Source: Sideroxydans sp.
GTDB taxonomy: Bacteria > Pseudomonadota > Gammaproteobacteria > Burkholderiales > Gallionellaceae
Length of the DNA stretch: 64,000 nt
Assembly (NCBI GenBank): GCA_016124455.1
Contig: WGNQ01000013.1
Location: forward strand, 21,906-85,905
Reading direction: 5' to 3'
This document shows positions 16,994 through 26,240 of the stretch, one piece after another; position 1 is the stretch's first letter, and each line of letters begins with the position of its first letter. The notes under the pieces are model-generated. The model was not told the DNA's origin and ran no database searches. It saw only the letters and a program-made list of their open reading frames with translations. Both the position numbers and the translations under genes were made by a program.

Positions 16994-17805
16994 AGGTATT
17001 GATCCACGCCACGCTGCGCGCGGATATGCCTGGCGGCGAGCACCGCTTCCAGGCGCAGCCGGTTTTCTTCGAGGTTGCTGCGATCGTTTTCCCGATGCCA
17101 TAGATGCAGCAGCGGCGCAGAGAAGCGCGCGCTTTTGTTCCCGACCCCAGCCCGGATCAAGCGCACCACCAGATCGGAATCTTCCAGCCCCCATCCGGTA
17201 TAGGATTCATCCAGCCCGTTCACACGCAGCAAATCCTCGCGGTACGCGGAAAGATTGCAGGTCTTCGCCCCCTGCCACCGCTTTGCCGCAATTTTGCGCA
17301 GCCAGCGCAGGTCCGGCAGGCGGATCAACGGCAGCCAGCGCAGGATCTGCCCGCGCCAGCGCGCAACCAGCCATTCGCGCACACGCCACAGGTGGATAGG
17401 CAATTTATCGCGCAACACCTTGTCGGTGAAATCGCGCATCAGCATCAGCCGGTTGCCGGCAAGGAACCAGCCCGGCTCGGCCAGCGCACGGTGGCAAGCC
17501 ACGAAATCCACTGGCGGCACGCAATCGCCGTCGGTGAATACGATGTAGTCGGCCGACGTTGCCGCCAGCGCACGGTTGCGGATCGCAGCCGCCTGGAACC
17601 CGTTGTCTTCCTGCCATACATGGCGTATCGGAAACCGCGCACGCGCCTGGAATTGCCGCACGACTTCGGCGGTTTCGGCGGTCGAACCGTCGTCGGCCAC
17701 CAGCACCTCGAAATCCGTGTCGGTCTGCGCAAGATAGCCTTCCAGCACGGCAGCCAGTGCATCAGGACGGTTATAGGTAGTGATAATAACGGCGATGCGC
17801 ATCAT
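16990..17805 (-). CDS. Family 2 glycosyltransferase
   Basis: This 271-residue protein begins 'MMRIAVIITTYNRP' and shows the GT2 features 'VLVADDGSTAET', the metal-binding 'FTDGDCVPP' near residue 97, and 'GWGLEDSDLVVRLI', typical of chain-extending galactosyl/chondroitin-type GT2 domains. Start 17805 overlaps the upstream stop as ATGA; the next ATG (17802) is also possible. The gene is part of an uninterrupted chain of 4-bp overlaps from 15.9 to 18.5 kb. Confidence 0.88.
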   Translation of the reverse strand: MMRIAVIITTYNRPDALAAVLEGYLAQTDTDFEVLVADDGSTAETAEVVRQFQARARFPIRHVWQEDNGFQAAAIRNRALAATSADYIVFTDGDCVPPVDFVACHRALAEPGWFLAGNRLMLMRDFTDKVLRDKLPIHLWRVREWLVARWRGQILRWLPLIRLPDLRWLRKIAAKRWQGAKTCNLSAYREDLLRVNGLDESYTGWGLEDSDLVVRLIRAGVGNKSARFSAPLLHLWHRENDRSNLEENRLRLEAVLAARHIRAQRGVDQYL

Positions 17806-18554
17806 GCTTTCTTGTTCAGCAGCATCAGCTTGAGGTAGCGGTAGTAGGTGCCCTCTGCATTCGAAACCGCCAGCATGAAGCCTTCGCGCCCATCGAGAAA
17901 ACCACCGCGCAATACGTAGGTGCGCACAAAACTCCACCAGCCGCGCAGCACTGCGCCCGCAAGGGATGTCGTGCGGCCTTGCTGGTGGAGTTTTTGCGCC
18001 CCGGCCGATGAGTACTGGTTCACCTTGCGCAGCACTTCTTCCAGGTCGTCGAAAGCGTAGTGCAGCAACTCGCCATGCAGCCTGCCGACCGCCCCGTCAA
18101 CCAGCAGCCGCTCGTGCACAAGGTCGTCCGAAAATCGCGCACTGCCGCGGCGGAACAGCCGCGTGATGTAATCGGGATACCAGCCGGAGTGGTGCATGAA
18201 ACGCCCGCAGTAGTTCGACAACCGGGGGATGTCGTAAGCCGTGAATTTGTCCTGTGGCTGCTGCAATATCGATTCGATTTCACTGCGCAACGCAGGCGTC
18301 ACCCGTTCATCCGCATCTATCGACAATACCCATTCGCCGGTTGCATATCCCAGCACCCGGTTCTTCTGGGCACCGAAACCCGGCCAGTCGTGGATATGCA
18401 CATGCGGAGTGAATGTCCGGCAAATTGCGACCGTATCATCCGTGCTGCCGGAGTCCACCACGATGACCTCATCCGCCCACGCCACCGACTCCAGGCAGGC
18501 ACCGATATCCGACGCCTCATTCTTGGTAATGATGATGACAGACAGACTAGCCAT
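17802..18554 (-). CDS. WaaE-like family 2 glycosyltransferase
   Basis: This 250-residue protein starts 'MASLSVIIITKNEA', with 'VDSGSTDDTV', 'GFGAQKNRVLGYATGEW' and the DxD-like 'SIDADERV'. That combination is typical of the WaaE/KdtX family, which adds glucose or another hexose to the LPS inner core. ATG at 18554 is chosen for the family N-terminus; it overlaps the ligase gene by 8 bases. A role in core completion fits the adjoining ligase-like gene. Confidence 0.87.
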   Translation of the reverse strand: MASLSVIIITKNEASDIGACLESVAWADEVIVVDSGSTDDTVAICRTFTPHVHIHDWPGFGAQKNRVLGYATGEWVLSIDADERVTPALRSEIESILQQPQDKFTAYDIPRLSNYCGRFMHHSGWYPDYITRLFRRGSARFSDDLVHERLLVDGAVGRLHGELLHYAFDDLEEVLRKVNQYSSAGAQKLHQQGRTTSLAGAVLRGWWSFVRTYVLRGGFLDGREGFMLAVSNAEGTYYRYLKLMLLNKKA

Positions 18555-19797
18555 TTCGTTTCCCCGTACCCAGGCCGGCAAACAGCAATGCACTCATGAA
18601 CGCCGCGAACAATCCTTCCGTATGGTCGAGCAGCGGCGAATTGAACAGGCAGGATATCGCGATGGCCAGCACCAGGCCACGCGCCGCATCCCGCTCGAAC
18701 AGCCCGGGCAGGCGGGAAGCCGTACGCCACTGGGTATAGAACAAATACAGCAAAAGCAGCAGCCCCGGCAATCCGACCTGCACCGTGACCAGCAAATATT
18801 CGTTATGCGGATTATGTGTCGGCGTAATGCCGGTACCTTGCACCTGTTTTGCGTAGGCCGCGGCAAACCCGCCGGTACCCACACCAAACAGCGGATGCTG
18901 CCTGACCAGCATCAGGGTATTGTAATAAAATTCCAGCCGCTCTCCGGTGGAGGTCACGCTGTTCACATCGGGCCGCCATGCCTGATATTCCGTCACCACC
19001 TGGTCGACTCGCCCATGCAGGCGCGGCGACAGCTGATACGCACTGGCGACCACGACCAGGGCCAGCACACCAATGCCGGCAGTCTCGCGCCAGCCGATAT
19101 GTCGGCCGTGGCGTTGCAAGCGTCTCGCCACCGTCATGTAGCCCAGATAGACCATAAGCGCCAGCATCACCAAGTACCCGGTCCTGCCCTGCACCATGAA
19201 CAGTACGCTGCCGCCCGCCAGCAGCGCCGCGATGGCCAACGCCCATCTGGCGTTGCGGTTCCGGCTGTCGCGCGCCTTCAGGCCGAACAGGAACGCTGCG
19301 AATGCCATCAGGATATTCTGGGTAATCGAACTGCGGAAAATAGCGGGATTATCTGCCGTATAGGTCCACATCCACTTGCTTACCGGCAACATATGCAGGC
19401 CAACCAGCCAGGAAAGCAGGGCCGTCGCCAGCATCACTGCCAGAAACCCCGCCAGCGCACGGTATCGTGTCCGCTCATCCAGCAGGATCACCATCAGCAG
19501 GGGTACGAAGGCAAGATCCGCATACTTGCCCAATATCCCCGCTGCCGCCTGCAGTGGGGTATCGCCATAGGCCATACCCAGCAGTAACAACACGAACAGC
19601 AGAATACTGGCACGCGCAACGGGATTGCCGACAGCCGTCTGCAGTATGGTTCGCCCATGCCCAACCAGCATCAGGGCCAGCAAGACAACCAGCAGCAGGT
19701 TGTCCAGCACAACCGAAAGCGGAATAACACAGCCCAGCGCGATTGCACACACGCGTCCGGTCAGCAGCAGGATTCTCTTGGGCAGGAATGCAACCAT
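18547..19797 (-). CDS. O-antigen ligase/polymerase (WaaL/Wzy-like)
   Basis: The 416-residue polytopic protein has about 10-12 membrane helices and a large periplasmic loop near the C-terminal third containing 'GVGTGGFAAAY' and 'NPHNEYL', the signature region of the PF04932 family. The members either join lipid-linked O-antigen to lipid A-core (WaaL) or polymerise repeats (Wzy); sequence alone does not separate them. ATG at 19797 removes an unlikely extension to 19845. It sits between the WaaE-like transferase and the WbpM-like dehydratase. Confidence 0.85.
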   Translation of the reverse strand: MVAFLPKRILLLTGRVCAIALGCVIPLSVVLDNLLLVVLLALMLVGHGRTILQTAVGNPVARASILLFVLLLLGMAYGDTPLQAAAGILGKYADLAFVPLLMVILLDERTRYRALAGFLAVMLATALLSWLVGLHMLPVSKWMWTYTADNPAIFRSSITQNILMAFAAFLFGLKARDSRNRNARWALAIAALLAGGSVLFMVQGRTGYLVMLALMVYLGYMTVARRLQRHGRHIGWRETAGIGVLALVVVASAYQLSPRLHGRVDQVVTEYQAWRPDVNSVTSTGERLEFYYNTLMLVRQHPLFGVGTGGFAAAYAKQVQGTGITPTHNPHNEYLLVTVQVGLPGLLLLLYLFYTQWRTASRLPGLFERDAARGLVLAIAISCLFNSPLLDHTEGLFAAFMSALLFAGLGTGKRNG

Positions 19798-19808
19798 GGT
19801 ATGCCGCC

Positions 19809-21641
19809 TTAGGTCGCCTGGCTCGGATGATACTCCGGCACCCACTGCATCAGGACTTCCCGGGTATCCTCATCGCTCAAGGTGGCGTGCGCGCCGACCT
19901 TATCCAGCAGGCTCTTCAGCATCCCATGGTCCACCTCGCAGGCCTGGGCAATGCGCAGCTTGGGGTGCGGCGTGGGCAGGGTCAGCTCGTTGTCCGCCAG
20001 CAACTCTTCATACAGCTTTTCGCCGGGACGCAAGCCGGTAAATTCGATCTGGATGTCATCCTCCGTCAGGCCGGAAAGACGTATCAGGTCTTTTGCCAGA
20101 TCAACGATCCTGACCGGCTCGCCCATGTCCAGCACGAAGATCTCGCCGCCTTTGCCCATCAGCCCTGCCTGCAGAACCAGCTGGGATGCCTCGGGAATCG
20201 ACATGAAATAGCGCGTGATTTCCGGATGCGTCACGGTAATCGGCCCGCCCTGTGCGATCTGTTCCCGGAATTTCGGGATCACACTGCCGGTGCTGCCCAG
20301 CACATTGCCGAAGCGCACCATGACGAAACGCGTACCGCCCGGCTGCTGCAATCCCTGGCATACCATCTCGGCCAGCCGCTTGCTGGTGCCCATTACATTG
20401 GTCGGATTGACCGCCTTGTCGGTCGAGATCATCACGAACCGGGAAACACCGTGCCGCTGTGCCGCGATGGCAACACTCCGCGTGCCCAGCACGTTATTGC
20501 GTACTGCCTGCCAGGCATTGTGCCGCTCCATCAGCGGCACATGCTTGTATGCTGCGGCATGAAATACCACTGACGGACGATATTGACCGAATATCTCTTC
20601 CAGACGATCCGGGTCACGCACGTCGCCAATCAGGCAAACAATATCAACGTCCGCAAATTCCCTGCTCATCTCCTGCTCGATGGCATACAAGGCAAACTCG
20701 CTGAGCTCAAGCATCACCAGAGTGTGCGGCCGGAACCTGGCGATCTGGCGGCAAAGCTCGGAGCCGATCGAGCCGCCGGCCCCGGTCACCAGCACCACCT
20801 TGCCAGTCAGCAGTTCATGCAGCCCCGCTTCATCCAGCTGCACCGGATCACGCCCCAGCAAATCGTCCAGCTCGACCGGTCGCAATTGCGAAATGGCAAT
20901 CCTGCCACTCAGCAAATCATCGAATGAAGGCACGGTCAGCACCTTGACCCCGGCCGCATTGGCGAGGTCGATCGCCCGTTTGCGTATCAGGTGGGAGGCG
21001 GACGGCATCGCCACAATGGCCTGCCTGATGCGCATGCGCTCGGCCCATTGCGCAAGCGTATCCAGCGTGCCCAGCACCTTGATGCCATTCAGCACCAGTC
21101 CCTGCTTGCCCGGATCGTCATCTAGGAAACCGACCAGACGCCAGTCAGGACTGCGGGCCAGCTCCTTGGACAAACCGACCGCCGCATCGCCGGCCCCCAG
21201 CACCAAGACCGGTTCACCATGCAGCTTGGTGCCGTGGTACAGGCTTTTTTCTTTCCACATCCGGTAGACGAAGCGGCTCCCCCCCATCATGAGCAGCAGC
21301 AGCACCGGATTGAACACCAGCACCGAGCGCGGCACCACCGCGTGAATGCGGAACATCCATATCACCAGCGGGATCAGGGCCGCGGCGGCCAGCACGGCCA
21401 GCGATATGCGGCGCAAATCCGCTACGCTGGCATAGCGCCAGAGCCCGCGGTACAAGCCAAAGCTCCAGAACACAAGGCCCTGCAACGGGACGACCCAGAG
21501 CAGGGTATGCAACATCTCACGATCGAAATTGGGTGGCAGCTCGAAATTGAAACGCAACAGGTAGGCCAGGCTCCAGGCAACTGCTGCTGCAGTGAGATCG
21601 TGCGTTATCGCCAATAGCGTACGCGTATCAGATTTGGCCAT
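19809..21641 (-). CDS. WbpM/CapD-like membrane nucleotide-sugar 4,6-dehydratase
   Basis: This 610-residue protein has four N-terminal membrane helices (to about residue 125), a CoA-binding-like Rossmann domain ('VLVLGAGDAAVGLSKEL') and a C-terminal SDR domain with 'VVLVTGAGGSIGSELCRQ'. The catalytic stretch is 'STDKAVNPTNVMGTSKR', in which Met replaces the usual Tyr of YxxxK, as is normal for WbpM/PglF. It converts UDP-GlcNAc to UDP-4-keto-6-deoxy-GlcNAc. With the neighbouring WbpL- and WbpV-like genes it points to a QuiNAc-type first sugar. Confidence 0.92.
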   Translation of the reverse strand: MAKSDTRTLLAITHDLTAAAVAWSLAYLLRFNFELPPNFDREMLHTLLWVVPLQGLVFWSFGLYRGLWRYASVADLRRISLAVLAAAALIPLVIWMFRIHAVVPRSVLVFNPVLLLLMMGGSRFVYRMWKEKSLYHGTKLHGEPVLVLGAGDAAVGLSKELARSPDWRLVGFLDDDPGKQGLVLNGIKVLGTLDTLAQWAERMRIRQAIVAMPSASHLIRKRAIDLANAAGVKVLTVPSFDDLLSGRIAISQLRPVELDDLLGRDPVQLDEAGLHELLTGKVVLVTGAGGSIGSELCRQIARFRPHTLVMLELSEFALYAIEQEMSREFADVDIVCLIGDVRDPDRLEEIFGQYRPSVVFHAAAYKHVPLMERHNAWQAVRNNVLGTRSVAIAAQRHGVSRFVMISTDKAVNPTNVMGTSKRLAEMVCQGLQQPGGTRFVMVRFGNVLGSTGSVIPKFREQIAQGGPITVTHPEITRYFMSIPEASQLVLQAGLMGKGGEIFVLDMGEPVRIVDLAKDLIRLSGLTEDDIQIEFTGLRPGEKLYEELLADNELTLPTPHPKLRIAQACEVDHGMLKSLLDKVGAHATLSDEDTREVLMQWVPEYHPSQAT

Positions 21642-22617
21642 GCTGTTCGCGCTGAAATACCTGCCAGCGCCTGTCCAGAATCAGCATCAATACCGCATAG
21701 ACAACTCCCCATGCGAGGAACAACAGCCAGGGAAGTTCTGCCGACTGGCGCATCGACCAGATTGCCGACACCCCGGCCGCGAACATCAATACATACTCGA
21801 CCACTGCCGTCCGGTAATGCCCCCAGCCGAGCTGCACCAGGCGCTGGTAGTAATGTTCGCGGTGTGCTTCCCAGACTTTCTCACCGCGCAGTGCACGTTT
21901 GAGCAAGGTAACGGTTGCGTCCACAATAAAGGGGGAGAACACCAGCAGCGGGAACCAGGCCGGCCACAAGGATTGTTGCCAGCCCCACAGCCCCATCGCT
22001 GCCGCCAGAAAACCCAACGGAATGGAACCGGCATCGCCCATGAATACCTTGGCTGGATGGAAGTTGTTATACAGAAAACCCAATGCAGCTGCGCCAACGG
22101 AAAAGTTAAGCATTGCCTGCGTGTCGTTGCCATGCATCAGGGCAGCAGCACCATACATGGTAAATCCCCAGAAAGTCATGCCGCCGGCCAGACCGTCCGA
22201 GCCATCCATGAAGTTATACAGGTTGGTCATCCACACCACACCGAACAATATGAACAAGCCGATCAGTACATTGTGCAACAGCATGCCGGAGCCCAGCAGC
22301 AGGATGAAGGCCGCAATAAAATGTACCAGCAAGCGTACGCGCGGCGTCAACCCGCGCATATCGTCCATCAGTGAAATCGCAAACAGGATGATCACCGGCA
22401 GTACCACCCACCATGCCAGAGACTTGAGCATGATCGCCCAGCCTGACAGCAGGCCTGCCATCAATCCCACCCCCCCGATGCGGGGAACAGGTGCCGCATG
22501 CAGCGAACGTTCGTTGGGAATATCTTCTATGCCCTTGGTCGCCTTGCTGATCAGCAGCAGGGTAGTCAACAGCAGGGTAATCAGGGCAGCAATAACTGGT
22601 GCGTAATGTGGTGTCAT
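21628..22617 (-). CDS. WecA/WbpL-like undecaprenyl-phosphate sugar-1-phosphate transferase
   Basis: The 329-residue polytopic protein has the PNPT family signatures: 'APVPRIGGVGL', 'SLMDDMRGLTP' (DD pair), 'NFMDGSDGLAGG', 'MGDAGSIPLGF' and the cytoplasmic 'HREHYYQRL'. It starts glycan synthesis by moving an N-acetyl-sugar-1-phosphate onto undecaprenyl phosphate. It overlaps the dehydratase gene by 14 bases and the reductase gene by 4 bases, the same trio order as wbpV-wbpL-wbpM in Pseudomonas-type O-antigen loci. Confidence 0.93.
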   Translation of the reverse strand: MTPHYAPVIAALITLLLTTLLLISKATKGIEDIPNERSLHAAPVPRIGGVGLMAGLLSGWAIMLKSLAWWVVLPVIILFAISLMDDMRGLTPRVRLLVHFIAAFILLLGSGMLLHNVLIGLFILFGVVWMTNLYNFMDGSDGLAGGMTFWGFTMYGAAALMHGNDTQAMLNFSVGAAALGFLYNNFHPAKVFMGDAGSIPLGFLAAAMGLWGWQQSLWPAWFPLLVFSPFIVDATVTLLKRALRGEKVWEAHREHYYQRLVQLGWGHYRTAVVEYVLMFAAGVSAIWSMRQSAELPWLLFLAWGVVYAVLMLILDRRWQVFQREQHGQI

Positions 22618-23582
22618 TTATGTTGGTTCCGGTACCACTCAGCCGTCGCCTGCAACCCCTGTTGCAGCGTATATGGCGGTACCCAGTTGAGATCGCGGCG
22701 TATTTTAGCACTATCGACCTCTAGCGAACCAAGCAGACGCTCTGCTTGTCGTGACTTCCCGGTCAGTTTCCCGGCAAGACGCAACCATGACGACGGACAA
22801 TGAAACAGGCGGGACGGCACATTCAGGGCCGCAGCCAGTTGGCGCAACAATTCCGGGGTCGACACATCATCCCCATCACTGACCAGATATGTCTGGCCTG
22901 CAGCGGCGGGCTGCACCGCACATGCGACCAGCGCATTCACCAGATTGCCCACGTAAACCAGACTGCGCCGGTTGTCTATCGACGCCAGGGGCAAGGGTAT
23001 CCCCCTGGCCACCACGGACAGCATTTGCGCGAAATTGCCTTTTACACGCGGCCCATACACCAGTGGCGGACGCACGATCACCACTTCCAGGCCAGTCTCG
23101 CGAGACACCTTGTGCAACGCCTGTTCAGCCTCCCACTTTGACACGGCGTAGGCATCTTCCGGTTTGGCGGCAAGAGATTCCGAGAATTTCTGCCCTCGCT
23201 GGGTTTCCTCTCCATTCACCTTGATCGAACTGACATAGACAAGCCGTTTTACGCCCCCGGATGCCGCGGCACGGGCCAGCTCTTCCGTGGCACGGGTGTT
23301 GACCCGCCGGAATTCCGCCAGCGGGTCGGGAGCCGTATCGCGCATAACATGAACACGGGCGGCCAGATGTATTACCGTCGATATCCCTGACAGCACATCC
23401 TGCCAGCAATCCTGTGCGATACCGGCCATATAGGCCCACTCAACTACCTGCGGATCTCCATGCGCTTCGCCCAGCCACGCCCTGCTGCTTGTCAGCGCCC
23501 GAACCCTGATCTTGTTGCGCACCAGCTCATCGAGCAGCGGAAGCCCGATGAAGCCTCGTGCGCCGGTAACCAAAACGCTCAT
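22614..23582 (-). CDS. WbpV-like UDP-4-keto-sugar reductase/epimerase (SDR)
   Basis: This 322-residue extended SDR has 'MSVLVTGARGFIGLPL', the catalytic Ser 'VYVSSIKVNG' and 'DAYAVSKWEAEQ' (YxxxK). The 'HLAARVHVM' stretch is characteristic of the WbpV/WreQ branch, which reduces UDP-4-keto-6-deoxy-GlcNAc to UDP-QuiNAc. It is listed as NAD-dependent epimerase in looser terms. Gene order with WbpL- and WbpM-like neighbours supports the QuiNAc assignment, but FucNAc cannot be excluded. Confidence 0.85.
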   Translation of the reverse strand: MSVLVTGARGFIGLPLLDELVRNKIRVRALTSSRAWLGEAHGDPQVVEWAYMAGIAQDCWQDVLSGISTVIHLAARVHVMRDTAPDPLAEFRRVNTRATEELARAAASGGVKRLVYVSSIKVNGEETQRGQKFSESLAAKPEDAYAVSKWEAEQALHKVSRETGLEVVIVRPPLVYGPRVKGNFAQMLSVVARGIPLPLASIDNRRSLVYVGNLVNALVACAVQPAAAGQTYLVSDGDDVSTPELLRQLAAALNVPSRLFHCPSSWLRLAGKLTGKSRQAERLLGSLEVDSAKIRRDLNWVPPYTLQQGLQATAEWYRNQHK

Positions 23583-23637
23583 TTCACAACCCTGCCATGT
23601 AATGATAAATCCGCATCATGATTAGCCAGGCTGCATA

Positions 23638-24405
23638 TCAGCGGCCAACAAACCTGCGCCAGGCCGTCGCCCAGAATGGATATGACAGGAAAAACCTGGC
23701 CATGCTGGAAACATGCCACTTAAGGTATTTAAGACTCCGATGGCTAGTGCGCCGTGCATCGTGGACCACCACGGCTTGTGGGGAAAATAGCACCTGGTAT
23801 CCCGCGAGGCCCAGTCTCGCGCAAAGGTCTACGTCTTCGTAATACAGGAAATAACGCTCGTCAAAGCCGCCTATTGCCTTAAAAGTCTCGCGACGAAACA
23901 ACATGAACATCCCCCCCACCCAGTCGGGATATATTGCCGTGCCCCCCAATGAGTATTCAGGGACCCTACTCCGGCAACCCAATACTTTCAGGAGAATTTT
24001 CCATGGCGTCGGGAACCTGCGGGCACTGTCTTCTGTCGAGCCATCGGATGCCACAACCATGGGCGCAGCCACACCCACCGACACATCCTCCAAACAGGAA
24101 ATCAAGGCCTCGAATGGATTTGAGGCAAGACGAATATCCGGGTTGAGTACGCAAAATATGTTGCCATGGGAAACATTGAACGCCGCGTTATGGTTTTCAC
24201 CAAAACCTTTAGGCCGTAGATTCCGGATCACCGTTATTGGGAATGGAAAATCTGTTAACTGAAATGGCAAAACTTCTGGAACGTTCAAGGTCAGCACAAC
24301 TTCCAGATTGGTTGAATAACAACACTGTCGAATGTCATCAAATAAATTTGTCACCAGAGAGGACTGGCCGTGACTTACGACCGATATGCTTAATCTGGTC
24401 TTCAA
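23638..24405 (-). CDS. WbbL-like rhamnosyltransferase (GT2), TTG start
   Basis: The 255-residue protein has the GT2 start 'LSISVVSHGQ', 'NHNAAFN', 'CVLNPDIRL' and the C-terminal 'GGFDERYFLYYEDVDLCARL', the pattern of WbbL-type rhamnosyltransferases. That suits the dTDP-rhamnose genes at 54.5-57.9 kb. The open frame runs up to 24555, but this would overlap the upstream gene by about 150 bases; TTG at 24403-24405, overlapping the upstream stop as TTGA, gives the family length and is preferred. No good ribosome-binding site is seen, so translation is probably coupled. Confidence 0.82.
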   Translation of the reverse strand: MKTRLSISVVSHGQSSLVTNLFDDIRQCCYSTNLEVVLTLNVPEVLPFQLTDFPFPITVIRNLRPKGFGENHNAAFNVSHGNIFCVLNPDIRLASNPFEALISCLEDVSVGVAAPMVVASDGSTEDSARRFPTPWKILLKVLGCRSRVPEYSLGGTAIYPDWVGGMFMLFRRETFKAIGGFDERYFLYYEDVDLCARLGLAGYQVLFSPQAVVVHDARRTSHRSLKYLKWHVSSMARFFLSYPFWATAWRRFVGR

Positions 24406-25349
24406 TTCATGCGGCCCGAAGAATGGCGAATGCGTTTCAATAGGACCAGCAACCTGCCAAAGATCGGCATGGCCGTGTAATACACGAACGGGATCGAATG
24501 TTTTATGAGCACTGCCTCCAGTCGTGCGGATTCCAGATGGCGTCTGGAAATCCATATCCGGTAAGCCATGCGAACCTTCCGCAACGCATGATGCGCCCAG
24601 GAATTTCGGATATACGGTTTCCTTGCGTATTCCTCGAAAAGCCGTACGTTATCCTCGACTAGCGCCCCCGACTTAATATTCACTGCGGTCATCTGTTCCG
24701 AATGTCGGCGGATGGCGCACAACGGTTCCGGCAGAATGGCAAGGTCTCCCTGTTCCAGCAAATAGAACCACATTTCCATGTCCATCAGATGAGAAAATTC
24801 CTCGCGGAATCCGCGCAATGCCGATTCCAATCTGAACATCACTGCAGTGGGTTCGCCGATGTAATTGGCGCCGAACAGGCAGCGGTTAATCGCCTCTTTT
24901 CCCGGCACCGTTTTTTCCGTGTATGCATAGCGCTGAATGCCGATCTTCGCTTCGGTCGCGTCCATTATCAGGCGGCCGCCTGCGACCAAGGACACGGAAG
25001 GGTGGGTATCGAGCACATGCGCCATTTTCTCCAGGCATGAAGGCAGCAGCAGATCGTCGGCGCAAAGGAACTTGACATATTTTCCCCGCGCCTGCTTCAG
25101 GCAGGCATTGAAATTGCCAACCAGGCCGATGTTACACTCGTTCCTGAAGAGGCGGAGGGGAGCTTCCGAGTTGTCCGCGATCAGTTTTTCGATAAGAGAC
25201 ACCGTTCCATCCGTCGAGGCATTATCGACCACGATGATTTCGTAGTCGTCGAAGGATTGTTCCAAAACGGATTCAAGCGCCTGTCCAAGAAAATCCTCAC
25301 CATTGCGGACAGGGACGCAGATGCTCACACGGGGCGGGTTAGCTTCCAT
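24402..25349 (-). CDS. Family 2 glycosyltransferase
   Basis: This 315-residue GT2 protein shows 'VSICVPVRNGEDFLGQALES', 'VVDNASTDGTV', 'FLCADDLLLPSCLEKM' (acidic metal site) and a longer C-terminal tail with 'RRHSEQMT'. It is a cytoplasmic inverting transferase; sugar and acceptor are unknown. Its ATG lies inside the end of the upstream gene (11-base overlap), and its stop overlaps the TTG of the downstream rhamnosyltransferase. Confidence 0.88.
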   Translation of the reverse strand: MEANPPRVSICVPVRNGEDFLGQALESVLEQSFDDYEIIVVDNASTDGTVSLIEKLIADNSEAPLRLFRNECNIGLVGNFNACLKQARGKYVKFLCADDLLLPSCLEKMAHVLDTHPSVSLVAGGRLIMDATEAKIGIQRYAYTEKTVPGKEAINRCLFGANYIGEPTAVMFRLESALRGFREEFSHLMDMEMWFYLLEQGDLAILPEPLCAIRRHSEQMTAVNIKSGALVEDNVRLFEEYARKPYIRNSWAHHALRKVRMAYRIWISRRHLESARLEAVLIKHSIPFVYYTAMPIFGRLLVLLKRIRHSSGRMN

Positions 25350-26226
25350 TGCCAGCCCTCTTGCCCCATGCGCTGAATGATAAAAAAGCCCTTCTCTCCG
25401 AACTTCCGCCCTGATAATTGCGAGTCTGGTTGTCGGTCACAAGTAAATTTTCCTGCTCCGATTGCCAGAAAGTACCGCTTGTGCTCCATGAGGCCATGTC
25501 GTAACCGATCCCATCCCTGCCAACAACGAGAACCTGCTTTCCCAAACCGAGAACCTGACGGGTCAGGCCCTTTTTGCCGCTTTCGAATTTTAGAGCGTCC
25601 ATTTTGGATCGGATCGGGGAAAAATCCAGTCTATTCCAGATTTCACTCGAAATCATGAAAGCATTGGTTCTCAGGTGGTAATTGGGAAATGAGTCAAAAT
25701 AAATTGGGAAGGTGAGACGCCTCCAGATAGCCTGGATAACATAAGTGATACCATCCCAAGCGTTTCCATCTTTTCCTGCAAACAGGATTTTCGATCTTAT
25801 GGCGGAGCCCAAATTATAGTTTGGCAATCTCATGCCCAACCCCTGCCATGATCCTGTCGCACCTACCAATCCTACTCCGGGCCGGATAATATGGCTGTGC
25901 AACTTCTTCAGCCATTCGCGATCTTGGATCATGCTAAATGAATTCAGGAAGCAAAAATACCGATATTTTTTTGAATAGTGGCCGAATGCCTTGAAGTAGG
26001 CCGTGATGTCAAATCCTTCATCGGAAATCTCCAAGGACAGGTAAGGGAGCGAAGCAAGCAGCTTCCGGTATTCTGAAGCATCTTCATGTCGTTTGAAACC
26101 CTTGAAAATGATCAGCAGGTCGTGATCGATTCCCGCCTGATTATCGCGGTAGGAATCGAGGAAAAGCCGGAAAGGTTCAATGCCGTTGTGGGCCCGGATC
26201 AAATGAACGACTACTATGTCCTTCAA
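25339..26226 (-). CDS. Unrecognised glycosyltransferase-like protein
   Basis: I do not recognise a named family. The 295-residue protein begins 'MKDIVVVHLIRAHNG' (TTG start at 26226, no in-frame ATG nearby), has 'HDLLIIFKGF', 'FDITAYFKAF' and 'YFCFLNSFSMIQD' in the region where GT-A enzymes carry a metal site, then 'GLVGATGSW' and 'NAFMISSEIW'. This order resembles GT-A-like proteins of rhamnan/polysaccharide loci. It sits among transferases, 14 bases after the methyltransferase gene. A sugar-transfer role is inferred from position and fold-like pattern only. Confidence 0.6.
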   Translation of the reverse strand: MKDIVVVHLIRAHNGIEPFRLFLDSYRDNQAGIDHDLLIIFKGFKRHEDASEYRKLLASLPYLSLEISDEGFDITAYFKAFGHYSKKYRYFCFLNSFSMIQDREWLKKLHSHIIRPGVGLVGATGSWQGLGMRLPNYNLGSAIRSKILFAGKDGNAWDGITYVIQAIWRRLTFPIYFDSFPNYHLRTNAFMISSEIWNRLDFSPIRSKMDALKFESGKKGLTRQVLGLGKQVLVVGRDGIGYDMASWSTSGTFWQSEQENLLVTDNQTRNYQGGSSERRAFLSFSAWGKRAGNGS

Positions 26227-26240
26227 TTTCAGCTTTCCAT

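Noticed and set aside
18241..19587. 448-codon plus-strand open frame
   Set aside because: It is antisense to the ligase and WaaE-like genes and rich in Gln/His/Arg, with no domain features.
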